Of a stretch of DNA of 64,000 nucleotides, positions 1-8,051 are shown piece after piece (the first letter of the stretch is position 1; each line of letters starts with the position of its first letter). Below the pieces are notes generated by a model. That model ran no database searches. It was not told where the DNA came from and saw only the letters and a program-made list of their open reading frames with translations. A program made the position numbers and the translations under genes. This DNA is from JBBQNJ01 sp038329845 (lineage in GTDB: Bacteria > Planctomycetota > Phycisphaerae > Tepidisphaerales > Tepidisphaeraceae): contig JBBQNJ010000006.1 of the NCBI GenBank assembly GCA_038329845.1, forward strand, positions 1-64,000. The letters are read 5' to 3'.

Positions 1-1
1 C

Positions 2-331
2 ATCGCCGAGCGCGCCCGCATCCCATTGCACCAGCTTTATGGGGTGGCCACGTTCTACGCCCAATTCCGGTTGAAGCCGCGCGGACGGCACCTGATCCGG
101 GTGTGCGACGGGACGGCCTGCCACGTGCGCGGGGCGTCGAAGAACATCGCGGCGCTGGAGCAGAGCCTGCAAATCCCCTCGGGGGGAACGTCCCCGGACC
201 TCCGCTACACCCTCGAGGTGGTCTACTGTCTTGGCTCCTGCGGACTGGCGCCGGTGGCGGTGGTGGACGAGAAGGTGCATGGACGGCTCAGCGCCGACCG
301 CTTGGTCGGGCAATTGCACACCATGACGTGA
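2..331 (+). CDS. hoxE: NuoE/HoxE-like [2Fe-2S] hydrogenase subunit (5' partial)
   Basis: This is the C-terminal part of a thioredoxin-fold [2Fe-2S] subunit of the NuoE/HoxE/HndA family. The reading frame is open from base 2, so the true start lies upstream of the window. The four cluster cysteines sit in the family pattern: VCDGTAC followed about 40 residues later by CLGSCG. In the family this subunit docks on the flavin-bearing NuoF-like subunit and relays electrons within a cytoplasmic diaphorase. It heads a same-strand cluster that ends in HoxY and HoxH, so a role in a soluble NAD(P)-linked [NiFe]-hydrogenase is likely. Whether it should be named HoxE or HndA cannot be settled from a fragment. 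Confidence 0.9.
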   Translation: MAERARIPLHQLYGVATFYAQFRLKPRGRHLIRVCDGTACHVRGASKNIAALEQSLQIPSGGTSPDLRYTLEVVYCLGSCGLAPVAVVDEKVHGRLSADRLVGQLHTMT

Positions 332-394
332 GGACGATTCGATCCGGTCGGGCGACGCCCGCGACGACGACGACAACCATCCAGGAGACTTTTC

Positions 395-793
395 ATGCCG
401 GTCCTCCAAGCCCCCGACGACCTGTTGAACTTGCGAGAGGAGCTGCGCCGGCGCGAAGCGGCGTTCGCGCGCTCGACGACGATCATCACCGTGGGTGCCG
501 GCACCTGCGGGATCGCCGCCGGGGCGCGCGAGGTGCTGACGGCGTTCGAGAAGTCGCTGGCCAAGCACCACATCGACGCGGTGTTGCGCACGGTCGGATG
601 CATCGGTTTTTGCGCCAAGGAACCGCTGCTGGACATCCGCCAGGGGGGCGGCGGGCAGGTGTTCTACGGGAACGTGTCACCGGACATGGTCGAGCGAATC
701 GTGGTCGAGCACGTGATGAAGGGGCATGTGGTTCGGGAATGGGCGCTGGGACGGCTGGGGGCCGACGATGCCCCGGATCGGAGTCGGGCATGA
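395..793 (+). CDS. hndB: HndB-like [2Fe-2S] ferredoxin-fold subunit
   Basis: The product is 132 residues. A short N-terminal helix precedes a thioredoxin-like [2Fe-2S] domain with the signature GTCGIAAGA (Cys38) and GCIGFCAKEP (Cys69, Cys73), then FYGNVSPDMVERIVVEHV. This pattern is typical of HndB, the small subunit of multimeric NAD(P)-reducing [FeFe]-hydrogenases such as Hnd. It is not a normal member of [NiFe] HoxEFUYH clusters. Only three Cys lie in the recognisable motifs, so cluster ligation may need a partner or a non-Cys ligand. The stop codon overlaps the next start in an ATGA junction at 790-793, so the two are probably translationally coupled. A possible ribosome binding site (AGGAGA) lies upstream of the ATG. 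Confidence 0.82.
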   Translation: MPVLQAPDDLLNLREELRRREAAFARSTTIITVGAGTCGIAAGAREVLTAFEKSLAKHHIDAVLRTVGCIGFCAKEPLLDIRQGGGGQVFYGNVSPDMVERIVVEHVMKGHVVREWALGRLGADDAPDRSRA

Positions 794-3700
794 CCTCGCG
801 AAGCCTGCATGAGATGACGGTGGAATCCGGGACCGCGGCGCGGCTGCTGGTGTGCGGGGGCGAACGTTGCCAGGAAGCGGCCGGGGCGCGGGTGGCGACG
901 ACCTTGTCGGTGGAACTCGCTCGGCGGGGCTTGAAGCGCATCGAGGTCTCGACCCGCGGGTGCGGGGGCTTTTGCAGCGCGGCGCCGATCGTGGTGGTGC
1001 AGCCGCGGGGGTTGGTGTACGCGCGGGTGCGGCCCCAGGACGTGCCCGAGCTGATCGACCAGACGCTGGTGCGGGACGGGGTGCTGGAACGGTTGGTGTG
1101 GCGCGATCCCCCGGACGTGCAATCTTTGGTCGAGCTTCGGGACACGCCGTTCTTCGCCAAGCAGCACCGGATCGCGTTGGCCAATTGCGGTGTGATCGAC
1201 CCCGAGAGCATCGAGGAGTACATCGCCAAGGACGGGTACCAGGGCCTGCGCAAGGCGTTGGTGGAGATGTCGGCGTTGGACGTGATCCGGGAGATGAAGG
1301 ATTCGGGGCTTCGCGGGCGCGGGGGGGCCGGTTTCCTCACCGGGGCCAAGTGGGAGTTCTGTCGCAAGGCGAGCGGGGATCCGAAATACGTCGTGTGCAA
1401 CGCCGATGAAGGCGATCCGGGGGCGTTCATGGACCGCTCGATCCTGGAGAGCGATCCCCATGCGGTGATCGAGGGGATGGCGATCGCCGGGTACGCCATC
1501 GGGGCCAAGCAGGGGTACATCTACTGCCGCGAGGAATATCCGCTGGCGATCGCGCGATTGCTGGAGGCGATGGAGCAGGCGCGGGAATACGGGGTACTGG
1601 GCGAGGGGATCCTGGGGACGGGCTTTTCGTTCGACATCGCGTTGAAGGAAGGCGCCGGGGCGTTCGTGTGCGGGGAGGAGACGGCGTTGCTGGCGTCGAT
1701 CGAGGGTCGCCGCGGCGAGCCGCGCCCGCGCCCGCCGTTCCCGGTGGTCAGCGGGTTGTGGAGCCAACCGACCAACATCAACAACGTCAAGAGCTACGCG
1801 ATGGCGGCGCGCATCCTCCTTCGCGGGGCCAAGGCGTTCGCGTCGGTGGGCACGCCTAAAAGCCCCGGGACGGCGATCTTCGCGCTGACCGGCAAGATCG
1901 AGAACACCGGGCTGGTCGAGGTGCCCATGGGCATCCCGCTGGGAGACATCGTGTTCGACATCGGCGGCGGCCTGCCGCGGGGCAAGCATTTCAAGGCCGT
2001 TCAGACCGGAGGCCCGCTGGGCGGATGCCTGCCGGCCACCAGCCTGAACACCCCGGTGGATTTCGATAGCCTCCAGGAGGCCGGGGCGGTGATGGGATCG
2101 GGCGGGATGATCGTGGTGGACGACGATACCTGCATGGTCGAGTTCGCGCGATACTTCCTGACGTTCGCCGCGGCCGAGTCGTGCGGCAAGTGCGTGCCCT
2201 GCCGCGTGGGCGGGCAACGCCTGCTCGAGGTGCTGGGGCGCATCGGGGACGGGCAAGGCAAGCGCGAGGACTTGGAGACCATCGCCTATCTGTCGGAACA
2301 CATGACCGGCAGCTCGCTGTGCGGGCTGGGCCAGCGCACGGCCGGGCCGGTGCTGTCGGCGCTGCGGTTCTTCAAACAGGAATTTCTCACGCACATCGAC
2401 CACGGCATCTGCCCTTCGGGCCAATGCAAGAAGCTGGTGCGGGCGCGATGCATCAACACCTGCCCGGCCGGGGTGGACACCCCGGCGTACCTGGCGCTGG
2501 TTGCCGAGGGGCGCTTCGCCGAGGGGCTGGAGATCCATCGCCAGCGCAACCCGTTCCCGATGATCTGCGGGCGTGCGTGCCCGGCGTTCTGCGAGACCAA
2601 GTGCCGCCGGGCCGAGATCGACGAGGCAATCGCCATCCGCCAGATCAAGCGGTTCATGGCCGACCACGAACACGGTGAGCCGTGGATGGCCCCGCCGATC
2701 GGATCGCCCGAGGAGCGGGCGTGGGCGTCGAAGCGCAAGGTGGCGGTGGTGGGCGCCGGTCCTGCGGGGCTGACCGCGGGGCTGCGGTTGGCCCAGATGG
2801 GATACCGGGTGACGGTGTTCGAGCGCCTGCCCACGCCCGGCGGGATGATGACCTGGGCCATCCCCGCCTATCGCCTCCCGCGAGAGCTGACTTTCGCCGA
2901 GATCGACAACATCCGCCACGCGGGAGTGGAAATCCGCTGCAACGTCGAGTTGGGGCGGGATTTCACGGTGGATTCGCTTTTGGGCGAGGGTTGGTCGGCG
3001 GTGGTGCTGGCGATCGGGGCGCACAAGAGCCGACGGATGGGCATCGCCGGCGAGCGGCTGGCGGGGGTGATGAACGGGCTGGATTTCCTCCGCGCCGTGG
3101 CCGACGACCCGGACCACCCGGCACCGGAATACGACCTGCGCAACAAGCGCGTGGGGGTGGTGGGCGGGGGCGACGTGGCGATCGACTCGGCGCGGACGGC
3201 GTTGCGCATGGGGGCGCGGGAGGTGCATGTGATGTACCGTCGGGCCGGGGACGACATGCCGGCCACGCACCTACCCGAGGAGATCGAAGGCGCCCTGCAC
3301 GAGGGGGTGCATATCCACACGCTGGTCAACCCGGTGGAGGTGTTGGGCAAGGACCGGGTGACGGGGGTTCGCTTGCAGCGGCAAGGGCTGGGAGATTTCG
3401 ACGGTTCGGCGCGTCGCAAGCCGGTGGCGCAGGAATCGGACAGCTACACGCTGAACTTGGACGCGCTGATCCCGGCGATCGGGCAGACACCCGACCCCGC
3501 GGCGCTGGACGCGGCCGGGGTGAAATACGACGCCCGCGGCGCGACGGTCGAGGTGGATGAGTCAATGTCCACCAACCGGCCGGGCGTGTTCGCCGCCGGG
3601 GACGCGGTGAGCGGTCCGGCGACGATCGTGCAGGCGGTGGCGGCGGGGAACCAGGTGGCGGTGGTGGTGGACCAGTGGGTGCGGACCGGGCAATTGGCGC

Positions 3701-3990
3701 GCCCGCGCTTCGTCACCGAGCGCCGCGACGTCGCATGCGGGCATCGGCTGGAGGATTTCGCCGAGGCCCACCGCCCGGAGAGCCGTCGGCTGCCGGTTGA
3801 TCAACGTCAATGCAACTTCAAGGAGGTGGAATTGGGCTTCGACGAACGCACGGCGCGGTTCGAGGCGCGGCGCTGCCTGCGCTGCGACCTGGAATGGCTG
3901 GACCTGATGCAACTACCGCGTCCGACGGCGGCGCCGGCGGATGCCGCGACCGAGGAAACCCCCGCGACGAGCCAAGGAGGCGCGGCATGA
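790..3990 (+). CDS. hoxF: NuoF/HoxF-like NADH:FMN subunit fused to GltD/NfnB-like FAD oxidoreductase
   Basis: The product is 1066 residues, about twice a normal NuoF. Residues 15-95 form a [2Fe-2S] domain (Cys22, 27, 58, 62). Residues 120-530 are a NuoF core with GRGGAGFLTGAKWEF for FMN/NADH, NADEGDPGAFMDR, GAGAFVCGEETAL and the N3 [4Fe-4S] ligands (Cys465, 468, 471, 511). CPSGQC (541-546) follows. Where HydB/HndC proteins continue into a ferredoxin domain, this one goes into a GltD-type part: CINTCPAGVDTPAY (554-567), CGRACPAFCETKC (593-605), an FAD motif VVGAGPAG (653-660), a second dinucleotide motif VGVVGGGDVAIDSA, and a C-terminal FAAGDAVSGPATIV. It could join NAD(H) at FMN to a second nucleotide at FAD. 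The start is the ATG overlapping the previous stop; the open frame upstream of it does not look coding. The next gene overlaps by 4 bases. Confidence 0.93.
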   Translation: MTSRSLHEMTVESGTAARLLVCGGERCQEAAGARVATTLSVELARRGLKRIEVSTRGCGGFCSAAPIVVVQPRGLVYARVRPQDVPELIDQTLVRDGVLERLVWRDPPDVQSLVELRDTPFFAKQHRIALANCGVIDPESIEEYIAKDGYQGLRKALVEMSALDVIREMKDSGLRGRGGAGFLTGAKWEFCRKASGDPKYVVCNADEGDPGAFMDRSILESDPHAVIEGMAIAGYAIGAKQGYIYCREEYPLAIARLLEAMEQAREYGVLGEGILGTGFSFDIALKEGAGAFVCGEETALLASIEGRRGEPRPRPPFPVVSGLWSQPTNINNVKSYAMAARILLRGAKAFASVGTPKSPGTAIFALTGKIENTGLVEVPMGIPLGDIVFDIGGGLPRGKHFKAVQTGGPLGGCLPATSLNTPVDFDSLQEAGAVMGSGGMIVVDDDTCMVEFARYFLTFAAAESCGKCVPCRVGGQRLLEVLGRIGDGQGKREDLETIAYLSEHMTGSSLCGLGQRTAGPVLSALRFFKQEFLTHIDHGICPSGQCKKLVRARCINTCPAGVDTPAYLALVAEGRFAEGLEIHRQRNPFPMICGRACPAFCETKCRRAEIDEAIAIRQIKRFMADHEHGEPWMAPPIGSPEERAWASKRKVAVVGAGPAGLTAGLRLAQMGYRVTVFERLPTPGGMMTWAIPAYRLPRELTFAEIDNIRHAGVEIRCNVELGRDFTVDSLLGEGWSAVVLAIGAHKSRRMGIAGERLAGVMNGLDFLRAVADDPDHPAPEYDLRNKRVGVVGGGDVAIDSARTALRMGAREVHVMYRRAGDDMPATHLPEEIEGALHEGVHIHTLVNPVEVLGKDRVTGVRLQRQGLGDFDGSARRKPVAQESDSYTLNLDALIPAIGQTPDPAALDAAGVKYDARGATVEVDESMSTNRPGVFAAGDAVSGPATIVQAVAAGNQVAVVVDQWVRTGQLARPRFVTERRDVACGHRLEDFAEAHRPESRRLPVDQRQCNFKEVELGFDERTARFEARRCLRCDLEWLDLMQLPRPTAAPADAATEETPATSQGGAA

Positions 3991-5816
3991 GCTTCGAGAT
4001 GACCATCGACGACCGCACGGTGACGGCGATGCCGGGACAGACGGTGATGGAGGCGGCGACCGCCGCCGGAATCCACATCCCCGGCTTGTGCCACCATCAG
4101 CACTTGCCCTCGCTGGGGGCGTGCCGGCTTTGCGTGGTGGAGATCGAGCGCCAACGCGGGTTGCAGCCGGCCTGCACCTTCCCCGCCGCCGAGGGATTGG
4201 TCGTCCGCACCGAGACTCCCAAGATCGTGGCGGCGCGGAAGTTCGCGGTGGAGATGCTCTTCAGCGAGCGCACGCATTACTGCATGACCTGCCCGGTGAG
4301 CGGCGGGGCCGAAAACACCGACTGCGACTTGCAGATGCTGGCCTACCGCTACGGGATGACGCACTGGATGTTCGCCCCCGACGCCAGCCACGCCTGGAAG
4401 GTGGACGCCACTCGCCCGTACTTCATCATGGACCACGGGCGCTGCATCCTGTGCCGGCGCTGCGTGCGGGCGTGCGCGTCGATGGCGGCCAACCACACGC
4501 TGGGCGTGCATCAACGCGGGGCGCGGACACTGATCGGCGCCGACGACGACCTGTCGTTCGACCAATCGAGCTGCGTCTCGTGCGGAAGCTGCTTGCAGGT
4601 CTGTCCGACGGGCGCCTTGACCGACCGGTCCAGCGCCTTTGCCGGGCGCGAGTCGGAAATGACACGGGTGAAGACCATCTGCTCGGGCTGTGCCGTGGGT
4701 TGCGGGATCGAGGTCTTGGTGCGCGACAACAACCTCGTCCGCATCGACGGGGACTGGGACGCGCCCAACGCCGGGTTGTTGTGCGCCGAGGGGCGATTCA
4801 TGCCCACCCAGCCGGCACCGCCGCGTATCACCCGACCGCTGGTGCGCCGCGAAGGGAAGCTGCTTGAGGCCGGGTGGGATGAGGCGCTCGAGGTCGCGGC
4901 CGACAGCCTGCGCGGCGCCGACCGTCCGGCGGGGTTGATCTCCCCGCGTATGACCACCCGCCTGCTGGCCGGTTTCGCCAGCCTGTTCAACGAAACTCTG
5001 GGTAGCGACCGGGTGGCGCTGCTTTACGGCCAAGTTCCACCCATGGACTTGGGCACGTCGGCGACGCTGGCGGATGTCGGCACTTCCGACTGCATCGTCG
5101 GGCTGGGCGTCGATCCGCTAAAGGACCAGAAGGTGGTGGGATACCTGGTGAAACGGGCGGTGGACGCCGGGGCCACGCTGCTGCTGGTCAACGACCAGCC
5201 CACGCCGCTGGACCGCCTGGCCGGCGACCGCGTGCCGCTGAAGCACCTCTCGCCGATGTCGGCCTCGCCGTTCGCGCAGTTGCACTATTCCTATCACCTG
5301 GGGGCCGGCGGGCTGTCGCGGGTGAAGGCGGCGGTGGCATCGGCGCACCGACCGGTGATCCTGTACGCCCCGGGATTAAGTCCCACGGCCTACGCGGGAT
5401 TGCGCTCGATGCACGCCAAGGCCAAGTTCCTGCCGATGGTGCGCGGCGCCAACGCCATGGGGGCCCATCGCCTGGGCCTGACGGCGCGCCCCGTCGAGGC
5501 GCCGGTGACCTATGTGTTGCTGGGGGACGATTCCCCCGAGGTCGGCGCCCCCTCGCCAGCGACGGATTTCCTGATCGTGCAATCGGCCCACCGCAACGCA
5601 TGGACCGACGCGGCCGACGTGGTGTTGCCGGCCCGCACCTGGGCGGAAAAACCGGGCCTGCTAATGAACCTCGAGGGACGTCGGCAGCGGCTCACCCCCC
5701 TGCTCAAGGAGCCGCCGGGCGTGCGGGCCGACCTCGAGACGCTGGTGTTGCTGTCGGCGAAGCTGGGTTCGCCGTTGTCGTTCGACTTGATCGTGGAAAT
5801 GTGCGACGCGGTCTGA
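3987..5816 (+). CDS. hoxU: HoxU/NuoG-like multi-FeS subunit with truncated MopB-like domain
   Basis: The product is 609 residues, longer than HoxU (about 240) and shorter than full NuoG (about 900). The N-terminus carries a plant-type [2Fe-2S] domain (Cys35, 46, 49, 63), a HoxU-like His-x-Cys cluster (His97, Cys99, 102, 113), and two [4Fe-4S] motifs, CILCRRCVRAC and CVSCGSCLQVCP. A NuoG/formate-dehydrogenase-type N7 motif follows (Cys232, 235, 239, 266). The rest (about 280-609) looks like a shortened molybdopterin-oxidoreductase fold, probably structural as in NuoG. Its likely role is to wire the flavin subunit to HoxY. The ATG at 3987 overlaps the previous stop (ATGA), which fixes the start. 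HoxY begins 20 bases after its stop. Confidence 0.88.
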   Translation: MSFEMTIDDRTVTAMPGQTVMEAATAAGIHIPGLCHHQHLPSLGACRLCVVEIERQRGLQPACTFPAAEGLVVRTETPKIVAARKFAVEMLFSERTHYCMTCPVSGGAENTDCDLQMLAYRYGMTHWMFAPDASHAWKVDATRPYFIMDHGRCILCRRCVRACASMAANHTLGVHQRGARTLIGADDDLSFDQSSCVSCGSCLQVCPTGALTDRSSAFAGRESEMTRVKTICSGCAVGCGIEVLVRDNNLVRIDGDWDAPNAGLLCAEGRFMPTQPAPPRITRPLVRREGKLLEAGWDEALEVAADSLRGADRPAGLISPRMTTRLLAGFASLFNETLGSDRVALLYGQVPPMDLGTSATLADVGTSDCIVGLGVDPLKDQKVVGYLVKRAVDAGATLLLVNDQPTPLDRLAGDRVPLKHLSPMSASPFAQLHYSYHLGAGGLSRVKAAVASAHRPVILYAPGLSPTAYAGLRSMHAKAKFLPMVRGANAMGAHRLGLTARPVEAPVTYVLLGDDSPEVGAPSPATDFLIVQSAHRNAWTDAADVVLPARTWAEKPGLLMNLEGRRQRLTPLLKEPPGVRADLETLVLLSAKLGSPLSFDLIVEMCDAV

Positions 5817-5836
5817 TTTCGTGAAAGGATGCGCCA

Positions 5837-6379
5837 ATGAGCCGAAAGATCACCCTCGCCAGCGACTGGCTGACCGGATGCGCCGGATGCCACATGTCGT
5901 TGCTGGACATCGACGAGCGCCTGGTGGCGCTGTTGGATCGCGTCGAGCTGCGCTCGATGCCGATCACCGACCTGAAGCATCCCGACGAGGCCGGGGTGGA
6001 TGTGGGGATCCTCGAAGGCGCCGTGAACAACTCGGCGACCGAACGCGTGGCCCTGCAGATGCGGCAGCGCTGCAAGGTATTGATCGCCTTGGGAGACTGC
6101 GCCGTGTTCGGGGGGGTGCCGACGATGCGCAACCGCGAGGGTGTCGCCTGCGCCTTGCGCCGGGCCTACATCGAGACCGAAAGCACGGTGGACGGGAAAA
6201 TCCCCGGCGATCCCGAGCTGGCCGTCATGCAGCCGTGCCGGGCCTTGGACCAGGTGGTGAAGGTGGATTTGCATCTGCCCGGCTGCCCCCCCAGCGCCGA
6301 CGCCATCCACCACTGCCTGGCCGAGCTATTGGCCGGGCGGACCCCGGAGTTGACCGGCAAGAACCTCGATTGGCATTGA
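5837..6379 (+). CDS. hoxY: [NiFe]-hydrogenase small subunit HoxY
   Basis: The 180-residue product is the soluble-type small subunit, with no Tat signal and no medial or distal cluster domain. The proximal [4Fe-4S] ligands are visible as TGCAGCH (Cys15, Cys18), GDCAVFGG (Cys88) and LPGCPPSAD (Cys150). That set is typical of group 3 (HoxY/MvhG-like) enzymes. HoxY forms the catalytic dimer with HoxH and passes electrons to the NuoG/HoxU-like subunit. A purine-rich AAAGGA sits about 10 bases before the ATG. The gene starts 20 bases after the upstream stop and is followed by hoxH after 34 bases, so one transcript is likely. Confidence 0.93.
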   Translation: MSRKITLASDWLTGCAGCHMSLLDIDERLVALLDRVELRSMPITDLKHPDEAGVDVGILEGAVNNSATERVALQMRQRCKVLIALGDCAVFGGVPTMRNREGVACALRRAYIETESTVDGKIPGDPELAVMQPCRALDQVVKVDLHLPGCPPSADAIHHCLAELLAGRTPELTGKNLDWH

Positions 6380-6413
6380 ACGGGCGCCGAATCGCGCCGA
6401 CGCGGAGTGGACT

Positions 6414-7835
6414 ATGAGCCGAAAGATCATCATCGAGCCGGTGACCCGCATCGAAGGACACGCCAAGGTCTCGGTGCATTTGGCCGAGGACGGCTCCGTC
6501 GAGCGGGCGCGCTTCCACGTCAACGAATTCCGCGGCTTCGAAAAGTTCTGCGAGGGTCGGCCCTTCCACGAGATGCCGCTGATCACGGAGCGCATCTGCG
6601 GCATCTGCCCGGTGAGCCATCACCTGGCGTCGGCCAAGGCGTGCGACGCCATCCTGGGCGTCGAGCCGCCGCGACCGGCGACGCTCTTACGCCGGCTGAT
6701 GCACATGGGGCAGATCATCCAGTCGCACTCGATGCACGTGTTCGAGCTGGCCGGGCCGGATTTGCTGCTGGGATTCGACGCCCCGCCCGAGACGCGCAAC
6801 GTGGTGGGGCTGTACCAGGCCAATCCCGACCTGGCCCGCAAGGCGATCGCGTTGCGTCGCTACGGGCAGGAGATCATCGCGGCGGTGGGCGATCGCCGCA
6901 TCCATCCCAATTTCGCCATCCCCGGCGGGGTCAACCAGGCGCTGTCGTCGCCCGACCGCGACATGCTGCTGCGCGACATCCCCACCATGATCGGATACGT
7001 GCGCGACGGGCTGGGGGTACTGAAGGGTTGGATGGACGACCACGCCGAGGACCTGAGCCGGTTCGCGGTCTTCGCCAGCCCCTACCTGGGAATGGTCCGA
7101 CCCGACGACGCCGTGGAATTCTACGACGGGCCGCTGCGCCTGGTGGACGCGGATCGCTCGTTGATCGAGCGATTCGACGGGCGCGATTATCTCCAGAAAA
7201 TCGCCGAACACGTCGAGGACTCGTCGTATCTCAAGTTCCCCTACTACCGCCCGCGGGGGTTCCCCGACGGGTGCTACCGGGTCGGACCGCTGGGACGGCT
7301 GAACGCGGCCACGCACATCGCCACCCCGCTGGCCCAGGCCGAATACGTCCAGTTCCAGGCCCGCGGCGGCGGGGGCACGGTGCAAGGCACGCTCTATTAC
7401 CACCTGGCGCGGCTGATCGAGGATCTGCACGCGCTGGAGGAGGCGCAGGTCCTGCTCGAGGACGCCGAGATCCTCTCCACCGAACTGCGCACAAGCGGGA
7501 AGGTGTCGCGTCGGGAGGGGATCGGCGTCCTCGAGGCCCCACGGGGGACGCTGTGGCACCATTATTGGGTGGACGAACACGGGATACTGGAGAGGGTCAA
7601 CTTCATCGTGGCCACGGGGAACAACAACTTCGCCATGAGCCGGGCCGTCGAGGAGGTCGCCAAGACCTACGTGGACGGCAAGAACCTGCGCGAGGGGGCG
7701 CTGAACCGGATCGAGGCGGCGATCCGCGCCTACGACCCGTGCCTGAGTTGCTCGACCCACGCCGTGGGAAAAATGCCCATCCGATTACATATTTTCGCGT
7801 GCGACGGAACCGAAACCCTCATCGACAGGAGCTAG
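6414..7835 (+). CDS. hoxH: [NiFe]-hydrogenase large subunit HoxH (group 3d-like)
   Basis: The 473-residue catalytic subunit carries the Ni-Fe ligands in the L1 motif RICGICPVSHH (Cys62, Cys65) and the L2 motif DPCLSCSTH (Cys443, Cys446). The N-terminal EPVTRIEGHA is also typical. A 24-residue tail after His449 would be the peptide removed by a HoxW/HybD-type endopeptidase after Ni insertion. The sequence style fits group 3d, the bidirectional NAD-linked enzymes. No hyp maturation genes or endopeptidase gene lie between here and 64 kb, so they must be elsewhere. It is the last gene of the cluster; about 215 bases without a gene follow. Confidence 0.94.
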   Translation: MSRKIIIEPVTRIEGHAKVSVHLAEDGSVERARFHVNEFRGFEKFCEGRPFHEMPLITERICGICPVSHHLASAKACDAILGVEPPRPATLLRRLMHMGQIIQSHSMHVFELAGPDLLLGFDAPPETRNVVGLYQANPDLARKAIALRRYGQEIIAAVGDRRIHPNFAIPGGVNQALSSPDRDMLLRDIPTMIGYVRDGLGVLKGWMDDHAEDLSRFAVFASPYLGMVRPDDAVEFYDGPLRLVDADRSLIERFDGRDYLQKIAEHVEDSSYLKFPYYRPRGFPDGCYRVGPLGRLNAATHIATPLAQAEYVQFQARGGGGTVQGTLYYHLARLIEDLHALEEAQVLLEDAEILSTELRTSGKVSRREGIGVLEAPRGTLWHHYWVDEHGILERVNFIVATGNNNFAMSRAVEEVAKTYVDGKNLREGALNRIEAAIRAYDPCLSCSTHAVGKMPIRLHIFACDGTETLIDRS

Positions 7836-8051
7836 TGCTTTGTCACGCGAGGTATTTAGCGTGATGTGATGTGGCCATTGCATTGAGTTTCGAAGACGAT
7901 GGCGGCAACCTGGGAAGGTGCTGCCAGCAACATAAACGGTGACATCCACGAATGCCATTCACTTAAGGGCCAAAGTCGGCGAACTCAACAGCAGTCTTGG
8001 ACCAATAAGGCGACTTTCCCCACCGCGACCGGGGCGTGCTATGATCGCTCT

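Noticed and set aside
103..789. In-frame 5' extension of the NuoF-GltD gene
   Set aside because: It overlaps the NuoE-like and HndB-like genes in another frame, and the sequence before Met at 790 has no NuoF features. The ATGA junction marks the real start.
664..3270. An 868-codon open frame on the minus strand across the NuoF-GltD gene
   Set aside because: High GC leaves antisense frames open. The translation is His/Arg/Pro-rich without domains, while the plus strand encodes a full recognisable enzyme.
7836..8051. Search for hydrogenase endopeptidase or hyp genes after hoxH
   Set aside because: The gap has only short frames without motifs, and the next gene is a TlpA-like thioredoxin.
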